From contig JAANBB010000069.1 of the NCBI GenBank assembly GCA_014621425.1, positions 1-64,000 on the forward strand: a stretch of 64,000 nucleotides of DNA. Reading direction: 5' to 3'. Source of the stretch: Cylindrodendrum hubeiense. Its lineage: Eukaryota > Ascomycota > Sordariomycetes > Hypocreales > Nectriaceae. Shown in pieces: positions 32,055 to 44,655 of the stretch. The notes below the pieces were generated by a model. That model was not told the origin of the DNA and made no database searches. It saw only the letters and a program-made list of their open reading frames with translations. The position numbers and the translations under genes are program-made. Every line of letters starts with the position of its first letter. Position 1 is the first letter of the stretch.

Positions 32055-32874
32055 CTACTGCATACAGTTCCCAGCCGCCGCCTCTATCAGCAACGCGGAA
32101 TACTGTCGGTGTAGCCATCCTCCAAACCCTCCAAACGGATCCGGTTCCTGCGACGCCCCCTCTGTCCCGTCAAACGTCATCATCTTTAGTTTAAACACCG
32201 CCACTTGTTTTTTCTCGTCCAGTTCTGCACAAAGCTCAACCATATTGTCCATCGAGACCGGTGTCGGTGTGGCTTGTCGAGGGGAGATGCAGGCTCGCAT
32301 GGTAAGGGATTGCGGTGTCTTTTCTAACACGTGGAAGTGGTTTGTGACGAATGTGCCTGAGCTGCTCAGTATAGTAACTCTCTGGGTGAAGTCTCAAGTA
32401 CTCACCTGGCTCATATGTGCTTTTGAGAAGGTCCTCTGTGGTCCACACGTCCTCCATGTTGCTATCATTCTTCAAAGTGTCCTCCATGATTCTTCGTTGA
32501 AGGGCATACCCTGCCTCAGTCAGTCAAGTGGCGTTCAACCTTTCTTTGCACGTACCGTATCGTCCCCACATTCCACCACTGTACGCCTCAACTAGCTTGG
32601 TCCCTCCTTGTTGAGCATCCTCGAGCAATTCCGGCTTGAGTTGTGAAAATGGTACCCTTCGTACACACATGTCATGGGAATCGGGGTTGTTGTGCGGGTT
32701 AATCTGCTTCAGTATCGGATGGCGAAACAATTTGTCCGTTTCAGGGCCAAACTCTTCGAATTGGCTCTTCCGTGTCCAAAACCAGAAGCCCGCAGCACCA
32801 GTGGCAGAGGCACCCGCCGCGGTCTGGGCGAGGCCAAAAAGACGCTTTCGAGTAATGAATCCAAGGCGAGCCAT
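32055..32874 (-). CDS. Conserved fungal protein of 241 aa with N-terminal membrane segment
   Basis: Exons on the minus strand are 32556-32874, 32406-32510 and 32055-32356; donors GTACGT and GTGAGT, acceptors GCAG and TCAG, all in frame. I do not recognise a named family. Residues 12-34 form an Ala/Gly/Phe hydrophobic segment after a basic start ('MARLGFITRKRLFG'), consistent with a mitochondrial or other membrane anchor. The rest has the look of a soluble alpha/beta domain: 'DMCVRRVPFSQLKPELLE', 'GYALQRRIMEDTL', 'HVLEKTPQSLTMRAC' and 'VELCAELDEKKQVAVFKLKMMTFDG' (in parts). The late 'EKTPQSLTMRACISP' and 'VAVFKLKMMTFD' strands would fit a START-like or lipid-contact fold, but that is speculation. 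The sequence reads as well conserved. Confidence 0.7.
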
Positions 32875-33601
32875 TGCGAGGTCCTGGACTCAATTGAGTT
32901 GCCAAGGTTCAAAAAGAAGGAAATGCGAGCAGAAAGTGCAAAAAGTCTCAATTACCGTCATGTTTTAAGTATCACTTGGCATCTCGGGCAGATCTAAGTG
33001 CGAATTGTCCGGTTGGTAAGGGTAGGCGGGTCCACCTCGTACATTTTAGACTCGGGTTTTCGGATTTTCAACCCGAAGAGCGAGCGTCACCCGTGCTCAG
33101 GCAAGGGTGTATTTCCCGGACGTCATAGATGTTTCTCGTATCTAATATTTATCTTCAGTTATTCAACTATAACTGAGTCTAGATCTCAAAAATGGGCGTG
33201 TCGTTGCGAGTTCTGGGTTGGGGACTTCTAAAGTGCGATAGGGTAGCATCATGACATAAACGCTTCATGCCATCCAAAATGCTACATCGTCAAGTCAATC
33301 GAGTTAAATCCATAATGTTTGTGAACTAAAAGAATTACGCGGAATATCACAAGGCCATTCATTCAATAGCCGATATTATTCTTTTAATAGAGACAGACTC
33401 CAAACTAGAGGACCTTAAAGAAAGTCTCTTCATGCGGAATTAAACAAGACAACAAGTTCCATCCCAAACTCTAGCAATAGAGTGCTTCTCGAATCAGAGC
33501 GAAGGGGTTTGTTCTGTAGCGTTCCAAATCGATGTCATAGCCGCCCAAAAAGTCATTTTTGCCGCCTGCGCCTTTTCGTAGCCAACCTCCCAGCACACAA
33601 C
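32875..33601. other. Intergenic region downstream of the oleate-hydratase-like gene
   Basis: No gene is supported. The right half (33240-33500) is AT-rich and is probably the 3' untranslated side of the oleate-hydratase-like gene. Confidence 0.5.
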
Positions 33602-35380
33602 TTAGGTCATCATGGTCTTTAGAGCCATTCCCAACGTCACAACCGAATGGTCCTCGCCCTGGACTCCCGGCAGCGGCTTGTCAATACCCATAAGCCCGTA
33701 CACGGCAATCTGGGCTGATCGCACCGAGTATTCCATGGTGAATGTCACCTCCCTCTCGACCTCGACAAACTGGCCCATCAAACCGAGGTTCTTGCTACCG
33801 TCAGGGATCACCTTGGGGCGATCTCCTTTCTTTCTCGTGAGGAATGGGCTGCCGATGAGGGGCATGAGACATGGGATGGTGATGGACATCTCGAGCGTCG
33901 GTTGAACGGGATATGCCATTAGACAAAGGAGTTCGGTCAGGATCTCTGCTCCAGTGCACTCCAGCATGGGCTTTTTGACGTGCCGCCCTGCTTGGTCTGG
34001 GAATAACCCGTAACCCCAAAACACAAAGACGTCATCGGGCTGGTCCTTCAGGTAAGGCTGCTGCGGGATGGTGAGGGATAGCATCCAGGGACAGTCTCGG
34101 AAGGTGATGAGGGGAACAGCTCCGGTCAACGTGCCAGTCCAGTCGCGCAGGTGCTGAAAGAACTTTGGATCCCGAAGAGTCGTGGTAAAGGACAGCCACG
34201 TTGACTTGGAGGGTCGATCGAAGAATGCCTCGGGGTTTCCAAAAGTCGCAGGGCGCTCAAATGAGAGTTGGTCCCAGAAGGTCCACGCAGGGTCCAATTC
34301 GTGCGGAGCAGAGTCTCGGAGCTCCATCGTCGGAGGCGGCTTGGTGTTGGTACCATAGCCCATGCCAGAGGTAAGGGATCCAAGGGTGAGGAGCACGAGA
34401 TCAGAAGGTCCCAGGGTGAGATTGACGTCTGCGTCGCCTTGCTTTGTGTTGATTCCCGATACTCTGAAATCAGGGCCCACGTCCTCAATTTCCAGACCAG
34501 TAACCTGTACGCCTGCTCAAGTTAGATATGCATCGTAGCCAAGAGATCAATTCGTCTTACCTTGCTGGAAATCAACATCCATGGCCTTGAGATACTGGGA
34601 TAGTGGCTTAATAATCGCCTCAAAGTCCTCCTCGGGAGCTTGCTCGACTCCGGAAAGGGTGCCCATGTTGGGAAACTCATGGAGGAAGCGGTGCAGGCAA
34701 CGTCTGAACTCGACAGCGCTGCACCAGGGATGGAACCGGTTGAGCGACGACCACAGATCCCAGAAGTTGGTCTCGAAAAAGTCCGGTGCAAACAGGGCCT
34801 GGATCTCCAACCCCTCGAGCTCCTCCTCCGTCTCGAGCACCACCCTCATCAGGTCGCACTGGTTCTTGACGCTGAGTCCCATAGTGCTCACGTCGACTGC
34901 CTCCGGGTGGTCGATTCCCATGCTGTCCACCACCTGTCGGACGAGTCGTGTGCCCGAGGCCCCGAGCTTTCTCCTGGCGCGGTTGAATCGATTCATCTTG
35001 TCCGCCAGCGTCTGCCCCTCTGTCTCGGCCGGGACCTTTTCAAGCATGCCGTACAGACACCTGTAGGTCAGGCTCATCTTCCGGATGGCCGACACACGGT
35101 ACCCCTTGTCCCATGAAGGCCTCGCGAAGGTGGCCATGGAGCCGCCGGGCTTGGACAAGGCCTCGAGGATGTGGATGCGATCGCCCGGGACTTGAGCATC
35201 GTCAATCAGATACACAGCGGCAGCCAACGAGGCAATGCCGCCGCCGACGAGCCACACATCGGGTCCAGTGGAGTCTCGGGGCGAGGAGCTTTGGGGCGAA
35301 TTGTCCTGGGCAGCGTCGTCGTGAGAGGCGCCATTGGTGGTGTTTGCGGCCGTACTGGGCTCAGGTGATGTATCCTCCAT
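33602..35380 (-). CDS. Oleate hydratase family protein (myosin-cross-reactive antigen family), divergent active site
   Basis: This encodes 576 aa from exons 34561-35380 and 33602-34512 (donor GTAAGA, acceptor GAGCAG). The family are FAD-dependent enzymes that add water across the cis-9 double bond of oleate. The FAD motif 'WLVGGGIASLAAAVYLIDD' and 'IHILEALSKPGGS' are intact near residues 43-81, as are 'FFETNFWDLWSSLNRFHPW', 'LGSLTSGMGYGTNT' and the C-terminal 'SVRSAQIAVYGLMGID'. Two sites differ. The usual RGGRE segment reads S-A-I-R-K (Lys101 at the catalytic Glu position), and the Tyr of the 'A-V-E-M-R-R-Y' segment is Cys228. The alignment is from memory of bacterial enzymes. The enzyme may be inactive as a hydratase or use another chemistry. 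The N-terminal 40 residues are a Ser/Asp-rich extension. Confidence 0.85.
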
Positions 35381-38300
35381 TCCGCGATCCAGGCGCTCTA
35401 AGCCAGATGGAGGCGGATCGTCAGCAGCACTGCGGCGTGGGAGGGTCCTTTGGCGGAGAAGCGTGATCGGGGAATTATTCTGACGACGGTATCCCGGGAA
35501 AGTAAAAAGGCTTTAATATCATGTCTCTCTCAAGTTAGGCTGCAAATCCGTTTCCCCCGGAGCCCCAGATCTCTTGGACGAAAGTTTAAGTGAGGTGTTG
35601 CAGCTTGCGAGGCACAGTTCAAATATCACGAGACGGAGAAAAAAAACTCGGGCCTGGGAGTCTCAACAAGGCAACTCTCTCGAAAAGCACCCCAACGCGA
35701 CCAATAAAAAGGGCCAGCATTTCACGGACGCCATCATGGCCCGGGAAAACGCTCCAGGTTCTTTGCTGGCGTCATTTCCTCACGGGAGACGTTGCTGTGG
35801 ACAAACATCGTATGATTCCAGAGAGCGGATCCTTGGCATTCTACCGAGTGGGCCGGCCGTCCAACGGAAGCGGGCCGTTGCGTTGGGGCGGCTGTAGAGG
35901 TGCTGCGCGGAGGCTGCTCCGGCCGAGCGGTTCGGTCAGGTTCATGGCTTTCGGGAGGGTTACCGGGATAGGGGTCTGTTGTTGGCATGACATGTCTTGA
36001 GTTGAGTATAAGTCTTCAAGAGCCCGGGAACCCAAGATGCTTCTCGGCGACGAGGCCCTCCTGGTGGGCTCGCTCAACGCCGGCGTCACTAACAACCATG
36101 GCCAAAGCGCAATGGCAGCGTCGCTATCGCTTTAGCGCGGCTTGCCAACAAGTGACAGCCAACCTTGACAGTTTGCCCCGTGCCGTGGGACCTGATATGG
36201 ACCAGATGCTGCCGACCTGCCCCAAGGACAACGAAGAACTGGGGAAAAGGCTCGCACTAGCCGTACTGCCGAGCAAATGGGCTCAAAACGTGCGTGCCGA
36301 CGCACCTTGCCGAGAATTGTGACGGGCTTTGTTTAGGGCCTTATCGAATGCCACCCTCCGTTCCCGTTCCCCGTGGTGATATGATACCACATCCCACCGT
36401 GGGTGGCCGCGCCCCGCAAGTTGGCCGTGGAGGTGGTGGATCTGCCACGCCGCGTCAGGGTCTATGAACCGCGGGATGCCAGGAATGTTGGACCATGGCG
36501 ATTCCTATGTTGTAATTGTCGCGCAAATATCCATGTTTATCCGTCGTCTCCCACAAATCCTGGAGACGTGGCAGCGCACTGGCGCGTCAATTGCTGTCGT
36601 AGTCCAGATGACAGACGGCCATGGCCTCAGGGCCCGATGGTGGAACAAGTCACGTCGCACCGTGAGCCGTTGATTGCCGGGCGTGTTTGCGTTTCAACAG
36701 TGAGCATCTGATGATATCGGCATGTGTTTCATGACAGAGTACATTGGCTGAGTGAGTTTGTCATGCTCAACGTGTCAACGTAGATGAGCTGTTGCGTGAC
36801 ATGCGACAATAATCCGCGCTACATGCCTAAATGCAAGTGCAAATGGGTGGTGCGGCTTGGATGCAGACCTGTCATAAACAAGTTGAGCAGCTCTTATACC
36901 GGATTTGCATGAGGTGAAATAACTCGCTCACTTGAGCTTTGCAGTCATGTGTTGTTCAAGTCATGGGAGTCATGGGAGTTGTGGAATACTTCCGGCCGAG
37001 CCCGGGCCTCCGGGTCGCGACCCAAAGGGAACATCTTTTTCCAGTCGGTCCACCAGTGTCGAACGTCGTGCATTGAAAAGACGCCGGCAGTGAGGACACG
37101 ACGATCCAAAGAGGTATTTGTGCCAACTGTGACACATTGCTGTGGATTGACCCCGAGATGGAATAGCAGACTGAGCTAGAGGCACTCGGGTATGCTTTGG
37201 CCAGATCAAGCAAGGAGGCGTCATCAGGAAATAGCTTCGCATAGATCCAGCTGCTCGAGGACACGAGACATTTTGGAATGAGGGCTACTCACGGTCCAGT
37301 CTAGTAGAAACTTTTCAAGACGAGGCCAATGCTATAGGTTTAATGTTATTAGAGAGGCGAGGTGGGGCTGACGAGGAGATTCAGGGTCTACTGTCTAGAA
37401 TTTTACCAGGATTCCACCCGACCACCATGGGTTGGCGAGTTTGAACAAGACGCAATGCGGCTCCAGCATCACATCCCAGATTCGGCACCCGGCCGCCTTG
37501 GTGCGGCCCCGTGGCTTGGCGGGCTCCTTGGTGGACGCCTGGCGCAGTTATCCACGTCACGAGCGGGATATGAGAATTTGCGAATTTCAGGATTTGAGGC
37601 TTTTGTGAGGCTTTTGTGAGCCTTTAATGGCACTTGATGATGGCCGAAACCGCAGCTCGTGGTCCACTGTGGATGGTATTGGTCGGCGTTCCTGGGTCTG
37701 GGGCTGAAGATGGGGGCCAAGATGGGGGTGATGGGGCAGATGGTTTACTGATTGATAAGAGATTGACTCCATCAGACCCTCTTAAAGCCTCTTAAGGCCT
37801 CTTAGCTTGTTTAGCTTCCAAGCCCTTTTTAATGTCTTACGTCCGGCGGGAAGGAAGGCGCACTTGGGGCACACGGACAGAGCCGGCGCGACGAGTCCCG
37901 GGAGAGCAAGCGGAGGCCAGGTCCCGATCCAGCTCAAGGCCGGGAGCACCGTGGTCTTGCTGCGTGTGGTTTACTGGTTCGTTGGCCGGCGACGTGGCTC
38001 CGGCTTACGGGATGCACGCAGTCGAGTCTGTTTGTGGTTGAGTCTGGAACTCGACGACATGGGTATGGTGTTGATGGTGGCATCGATCCCTGGACATGGT
38101 TTTCTGCCGGAGTGGAGGAGGAGCGGGAGGAGACGCAGCAACACTGCAACTACGGACTACTGAATAAGAGTACGAAGTAAGAGTACGAACGTACATCAGC
38201 ACTCTGCATGAATGACCCCGGGCGGGCCGGGCGGCAGTCATCGCTTGTCAACGTGACAGTCTAGCCGACAAGTCGGAACTCTGGAGATGGCGATCGACAT

Positions 38301-40780
38301 GACCAGAAAGGTGTGTCTAAAGCGCGGATTGGAGGCCCAGGGTTTCGCGATGCGTGTTGCCTGGGCTGAAGGATGCATCCCTGTTGCTGGTTTCCGGTTC
38401 TCATGCTCTGGCTTTGGCCCGGTTGACGCGACTGGCCTGGGTCTTTGTCGTCTCCACCGGGAGCTTGCCCTGTCGGCGGCGAGGCTTTGCAGTGCTGTTT
38501 GGGCTGTTTGGGACCTGCGGGTTGCTTCCTGGTACACGGACAGGGCATGCAACTGCGGGGGCATGCTCTGGCTGCCGCTAGGAGGTGGCCGGAACGATGC
38601 GAAGATCCACAGATGCGGGAGTCGACGGTGGAGGGCATTGCGTAGGATGCTGCTGCGGACGGTTCTTCAGCTCGACAAGGCACTGGATTGACGGCTGGAA
38701 GACGGCATTGCGGCTCGGAGACGGAGGAATATGGATGCCTGGAGGTGTAATCGTCGACCCGTGATTGACGTCAACTCAAAGAAACAGCACTAATTGTCCG
38801 AAAGACGAATACGCATCATGAGAAGGTTGAGTGCCGTTGACTAGCAGCGTCACGGTGTCACGGTGCCACAGCCACAGCCACGAGAAACGGGAAACGTTGG
38901 ATCCGGCGCTGGTGCACTCCCTGCGTCTTTGCGCCGCCCATTGGCTTCGATTGACAGCCCTCAAACTCTGGAATGGAGCAATTGGTTGCCAGCTAGACGA
39001 AGCGGCACAGAAACAAGCGCCCAGACAAACAACCTAGACAAACAACCTAGACAAAACGGTCCAGACGAAACGGGAATCTCCACAGACAGAGGGTGTGCGG
39101 CCGCATCAACTCACTTCACCGACGGCTTGATTCATGGGAGAAAGCCGCATGTCTCGCCCAAATCCTGCCAACCCTCCATGTCTCCCCTCCATCATGCATC
39201 CAGGGCTACCACGTGCATCTCCAACATATGCCGTCCTTGGTACGCACCGTGCAGACGCAGAGTTCTCACAAAGAAATCCACGCCCCGGCCCTCTGTTCGC
39301 AGATTCGCAGCCGTTCTGTGGCGTTGAGAACAATCTCAACGGATCAAGCAGCCTCCTCCTGAAATGGTTGAGCTGCCGTTCGTGATTGTACCCAGAGAAG
39401 CCTAACGCCTCTGTGAACCCCCGGCCGCCCACGCTGTCGGGGCGCCACAGCCCGCTGCGTTAGGTACCTGTTACAGAAGACAGAAACCCGCCGAAACGGC
39501 AAGATGTGACGCTGCGTACCTGGGACCGCCCGCGGCAGCCCATGCACGTCCAGCGCGCCGTACCCTGTACTTTGCCGCCCGTCTCCCTCGCGGGAGGTGG
39601 GGGGCCTACCGCCGTAACGCGCCCACTGAAGCCCGTCCGGGCTAGGGACGCTTCTAGGTACATTCGGCCGTACATAGTAGACGCTGCAGAGGCAATCTGC
39701 AAGTCCACCGCCCCCTGCCCACCGCCACCCATCATTTGCGGCCCAGTTTAAGTGCCCTTGGTGCCCTGGAGCATCCCCCCTGGTCCCCTCGCCATGCCTG
39801 CCCCCGTCCAACCCCCCAATCGTCTCCAAGGCGCAGCCAGGGCACCTCCACTCCCACTGGCAGCGTGGCAGAGGTACCTGCGGTTCTGACGTATTCGCAG
39901 GCCCTGGGGCGCCCGGCGCTGGACCCGGGCCAACGTCGGCAATTGGCCAAACGCTGGCGCAGCTCCTCACAATAATTTTTTTTTCTTGTCCCTCCTCCCG
40001 CGGTCGGTCGGGTGCAGGCGCGAGGGCAGGCGCAAGTGCAATTTCACGGGCAAGTGCCGCTCCCCGGAGGAACCAAGACCAGGGCCCAGCAGGGAAAGAG
40101 CTCTTGTCCAGGTTCCCACCCGGCCGTAGCCAGTTAGCCTGAGCCTTAGCCAACTTGGTCACTGGTGTCGTAGCCTTAGGTCGAGATTCTTTCTCGTCCC
40201 TCCACTCTGCGAGCCCGTCACCTCCACCATATCGGCCAGACAGTCCATCTTCTTCCTCCCTCTCACCCCCCTATTTTCTTCCTCCTCCATCCATCCCCAT
40301 CGCAGGTGCCTCCTCCCTGCCTCCTTGCGTCCGTCTCGCTCTTGGCTGTCCTCGGTCGCGTTGACATTCCATTGGCAATTGGCTTGTCCATCCGCCGTCC
40401 GCTCATCGTTGCCCATTGTTCGCGCCTCGTGCAGCGTCTCACACACCACCTGCGCAGCTCCGAGCCCCGAGCCCCTCCCACCCGCCAATTATCGGACCTC
40501 CGTCTGTCGCTGCCTCGGCCTCAACGCCTCGCACGCACCTCGCACCTGACCCCCGAGTAACGTAAGTTGACTCCCTCAGCCTCCTTTGCGTCGTCGAATT
40601 CTGCCCGTCCCACCATGGCCCTGCCTGCCTGTCGCCAATGGCTTCGGCGAATTGTTTAAATACTCGCCGAACCCCATACTCCATTCTAACCCCAGACTTA
40701 CACCGCGCTTAGACCAGCCGAAACAACATACATCAATGGTGTAGTCGACGACGAGTCCCTTCTCCAATCCTCTCGACATC
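35381..40780. other. 5.4-kb gene-free region upstream of HMG-CoA reductase
   Basis: I find no supported gene on either strand. Open frames are short or lack ATG; the longest (minus, 39344-40162) starts at GTG and is a Pro/Gly/Arg-rich translation of GC-rich DNA. The left end is the promoter of the oleate-hydratase-like gene. Small direct repeats occur at 37606-37622 (AGGCTTTTGTG twice) and 39030-39056 (AGACAAACAACCT twice). The right end becomes C/T-rich (40195-40340) and holds a TTTAAATA at about 40656. A GTAAGT at 40562 suggests a 5' leader intron of the HMG-CoA reductase transcript. Confidence 0.6.
40195..40780 (+). promoter_or_regulatory. C/T-rich promoter and leader of HMG-CoA reductase
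   Basis: From 40195 to about 40340 the plus strand is dominated by TCC/CTC tracts, a common mark of strong fungal promoters near the transcription start. GTAAGTTGAC at 40562 is a good splice donor, and several CAG/TAG sites before 40781 could serve as acceptor of a leader intron. The actual transcript start cannot be read from sequence. Confidence 0.4.
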
Positions 40781-43700
40781 ATGGCCTCCTACCTCCCCAG
40801 CCGCTTCCGCGGCGAGACTCCCGTCGCCCAGGCCGCCGCGCCCTCGTGGGCATCGAAACGCCTCACTCCTCTCGTCCAGTTCCTCTCCCGCCTGGCCTGC
40901 TCCCACCCCATCCACACCGTCGTCACCGTCGCCGTCCTCGCCAGCACCTCGTACATCGGTCTTCTCCAGGAGAGACTCTTCGAACTCAATGTCCAGGGTG
41001 CCGCCCTGGGCAAGGCCGACTGGTCTTCCCTCGTCGAGGGCAGCCGAGTCCTCCTCGCCAGCCCCGACAACGGCTGGAAGTGGCAGGGCGTTGGTCAGGG
41101 TGCTGATGCTGCCGTAGCCGAGCACCTCGCTCTCCTGACTCTCGTCTTCCCCGACACCCTCTCGACCGAATCGCCCAGCACCGCGCCGCGCTCCCACCAT
41201 GTTCCCATCCCCGAGAACCTGTCCATCACCTCTCTGCCGTCCACCGCGAACCCCTTCACGTCCTACTCCCAGGACAGCATCCTCGCCTATTCTCTGCCCT
41301 ACCTCGAGGGTCCCGAGTTCCTCGCCGCTACCCAGGAGATCCCCAATGAGGATTCCGAGGAGATCGAGACCACCCACGGCCGCGAGAAGAAGACTTGGAT
41401 CATGAAGGCTGCCAAGGTCAACACCCGCAACTCCATTGCCCAGTGGGTCAGCAACACCTGGACCGAGTTCCTCGATCTTCTCAAGAACGCCGAGACTCTC
41501 GACATTGTCATCATGTTGCTGGGCTACATTGCCATGCACCTGACCTTTGTCTCCCTCTTCCTGTCCATGCGCCGCATGGGCTCCAAGTTCTGGCTCGGCA
41601 TCTGCACCCTCTTCTCGTCCGTCTTCGCCTTCCTCTTCGGCCTGGTTGTCACCACCAAGCTGGGAGTTCCCATCAGCGTCATTCTGCTGTCCGAGGGCCT
41701 GCCCTTCCTCGTCGTCACCATTGGTTTCGAGAAGAACATTGTCCTCACCCGCGCCGTCATGTCTCACGCCATTGAGCACCGCCGTACCCAGATCAACAAC
41801 TCCAAGTCTGGCAAGCGCTCCCCCGAACGCAGCACCGAGAACGTCATCCAGTATGCGGTCCGGGCTGCCATCAAGGACAAGGGTTTTGAGATTGCCCGCG
41901 ACTATGCCATCGAGATCCTGATCCTGGGTCTTGGCGCTGCGTCCGGTGTCCAGGGTGGCCTGCAGCACTTCTGCTTCTTGGCTGCGTGGATCCTCCTCTT
42001 TGACTGCATCCTGCTCTTCACCTTCTACACCGCCATTCTGAGCATCAAGCTCGAGATCAACCGAATCAAGCGCCATGTCGATATGCGCATGGCCCTGGAG
42101 GACGATGGTGTCAGCCGACGCGTTGCCGAGAACGTCGCCAGGAGCAATGACGACTGGCCTGGTGTCAACGGTGGCGACAAGGACTCATCTCTGTTTGGCC
42201 GCAAGAGCAGCAGCATTCCCAAGTTCAAGGTTCTCATGATCCTGGGTTTCGTCTTTGTCAACATTGTCAACCTGTGCTCCATTCCTTTCCGCAACCCCAG
42301 CTCCCTGTCCAGCCTTCGATCTTGGGCCAGCAGCCTCGGTGGTGTTGTGTCTCCTCTCACTGTCGACCCTTTCAAGGTTGCCTCCAACGGCTTGGATGCC
42401 ATTCTGGCCGCTGCCAAGGCCAACAACCGACCCACCCTGGTCACCATTCTCACCCCCATCAAGTACGAGCTGGAGTACCCCTCCGTCCACTATGCGCTGG
42501 GATCCACTCTCGGCGGAAACAACCCCAACGCTGATGGCAGCTTCAACCAGTTCGAGGGATACGGCGTTGGTGGCCGTGTCGTTGGCGGCCTGCTCAAGAG
42601 TCTCGAGGACCCCGTTCTCTCCAAGTGGATCATCGTTGCTCTGGCCCTGAGCGTCGGCTTGAACGGCTACCTCTTCAACGTCGCTCGCTGGGGTATCAAG
42701 GACCCCAACGACCCTGAGCACCCCATCGACCGAAGCGAGTTGGCTCGCGCTCAGCGATTCAACGACACCAGCGCTACCACTCTTCCCCTGGGCGAGTATG
42801 TCCCCCCTACTCCTCAGCGCACCGAGCCCAGCACCCCAGCTGCCACCGACGATGAGACCGATGTGCTGCAGATCGCCCGTCCCCGACCCTCCACTGCGCC
42901 AAACCGCCCCAACGCCGAAATTGAGAAGCTCTTGAGTGAGGGCCGTGTTCCCGAACTCAGCGACGAGGAGGTTGTCTCACTGTCTATGCGTGGCAAGATC
43001 CCTGGTTATGCTCTGGAGAAGACTCTTAAGGATTTCACTCGCGCTGTCAAGATTCGTCGTACCATCATTTCCCGAACCAAGGCCACCTCCGATCTCACCC
43101 ACGTCCTGGAGGGATCCAAGCTTCCTTACGAGCACTACAACTGGGAGCGCGTCTTTGGTGCCTGCTGCGAGAACGTCATTGGTTACCTGCCCCTCCCCGT
43201 CGGTGTTGCTGGTCCCCTGGTCATTGATGGACAGAGCTACTTTATCCCCATGGCTACCACCGAGGGTGTCCTTGTTGCCAGTACCAGCCGAGGCTGCAAG
43301 GCCATCAACTCTGGTGGCGGTGCTATCACTGTTTTGACTGCCGATGGTATGACCCGTGGACCCTGTGTTACCTTTGATACTCTTGAGCGAGCCGGTGCTG
43401 CCAAGAACTGGCTTGATTCCGAAACTGGTCAGAACACGATGAAGAAGGCCTTCAACTCTACCAGCCGATTCGCCCGACTCCAGCACATGAAGACTGCTCT
43501 TGCCGGCACCAACCTGTATATCCGATTCAAGACGACCACCGGTGATGCCATGGGCATGAACATGATCTCCAAGGGTGTCGAGCACGCCCTCAGTGTCATG
43601 TCCAACGAGGCTGGCTTTGACGACATGCAAATCATTTCCGTCTCCGGTAACTACTGCACTGATAAGAAGGCTGCTGCCATCAACTGGATCGACGGACGAG

Positions 43701-44384
43701 GCAAGGGCATTGTGGCCGAGGCTATCATCCCCGGCGACGTTGTCCAGAAGGTGCTCAAGAGCGACGTCGACTCTCTTGTTGAGCTGAACATTGCCAAGAA
43801 CTTGATTGGTTCCGCCATGGCCGGTTCCGTGGGTGGATTCAACGCCCACGCTGCCAACATTGTCGCCGCCATCTTCCTCGCCACTGGTCAGGACCCTGCT
43901 CAGGTCGTTGAGAGTTCCAACTGCATCACCATCATGAAGAAGTAAGTCGTCCGTCTCAGTTCAATATTGACATTTGCTAACCCCTTTTAGCCTCAACGGA
44001 GCTCTGCAGATCTCTGTGTCTATGCCTTCCCTGGAAGTCGGAACCCTTGGTGGTGGTACCATTCTGGAGCCCCAGAGCGCCATGCTCGACATGCTTGGTG
44101 TCCGAGGCTCCCACCCCACCAACCCCGGTGACAACGCCCGTCGCCTGGCCCGTATCATTGGAGCTGCCACCCTGGCTGGTGAGCTGTCTCTGTGCAGTGC
44201 CCTGGCAGCTGGTCACCTTGTTCGGGCGCACATGCAGCACAACCGAAGTGCCGCTCCCTCGCGCTCGACCACTCCCGCTCCTCCCACGGCGGCGCCCGCG
44301 TCGCTGGCCATGACCAGCGCTCAGGAGCGCTCCGCGTCGACCACGTCTATGAGCGCCGCGGCCGTTCAGAGGTCGAAGCGGTAA
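40781..44384 (+). CDS. HMG1: 3-hydroxy-3-methylglutaryl-CoA reductase
   Basis: This encodes 1184 aa from exons 40781-43941 and 43991-44384 (GTAAGT donor; GCTAAC branch and TTTTAG acceptor). It makes mevalonate from HMG-CoA, the committed step of ergosterol and isoprenoid synthesis, in the ER membrane. The N-terminal half has multiple membrane segments, with a sterol-sensing-like part around residues 238-420 ('[19 protein letters not shown]', '[18 protein letters not shown]'). The catalytic part has Glu828 ('TTEGVLVAS'), Asp922 ('GDAMGMNM'), the Lys pair 962-963 ('DKKAAAINW') and His1134. Ser1140 in 'HNRS' matches the AMPK/Snf1-type phosphosite. A Ser/Thr/Pro/Ala-rich 40-residue tail follows. 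No other isoprenoid gene is nearby. Confidence 0.97.
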
Positions 44385-44655
44385 ATGTTTTTCTTTGTAA
44401 AGCATTAAGTCTGATGGGTAATCAGACTTGGAAGCGAGGGATGTAAAAATCCATAGACGTGGAGCATATCGTCTTGGGCTTTGGTGGCGGGAATCAGCAT
44501 GGAGTTTCGCATTTTGGGACATTCTGGAATAGGCACGCCAAGCGTACATAGGTACAAGATACACAAGATACAAACAAGTGGGAAACACGAGTACCGCTTC
44601 AAAAATGCATTGTAATACTCTTCGTTAATCACATTGCTCTCCTTTTCCGTGATTG

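Noticed and set aside
39344..40162. 272-aa minus-strand open frame upstream of HMG-CoA reductase
   Set aside because: It begins at GTG, is rich in Pro, Gly, Arg and Trp as expected from random GC-rich DNA, and shows no motif or conserved-looking segment.
40733..42076. 447-aa antisense frame across HMG-CoA reductase
   Set aside because: Gly/Glu/Asp/Val-rich mirror of the GC-biased real exon, without motifs.
40781..44384. HMG-CoA reductase as a resistance copy inside a statin-like cluster
   Set aside because: No polyketide synthase or tailoring enzyme lies within 20 kb on either side; the gene looks like the housekeeping copy.
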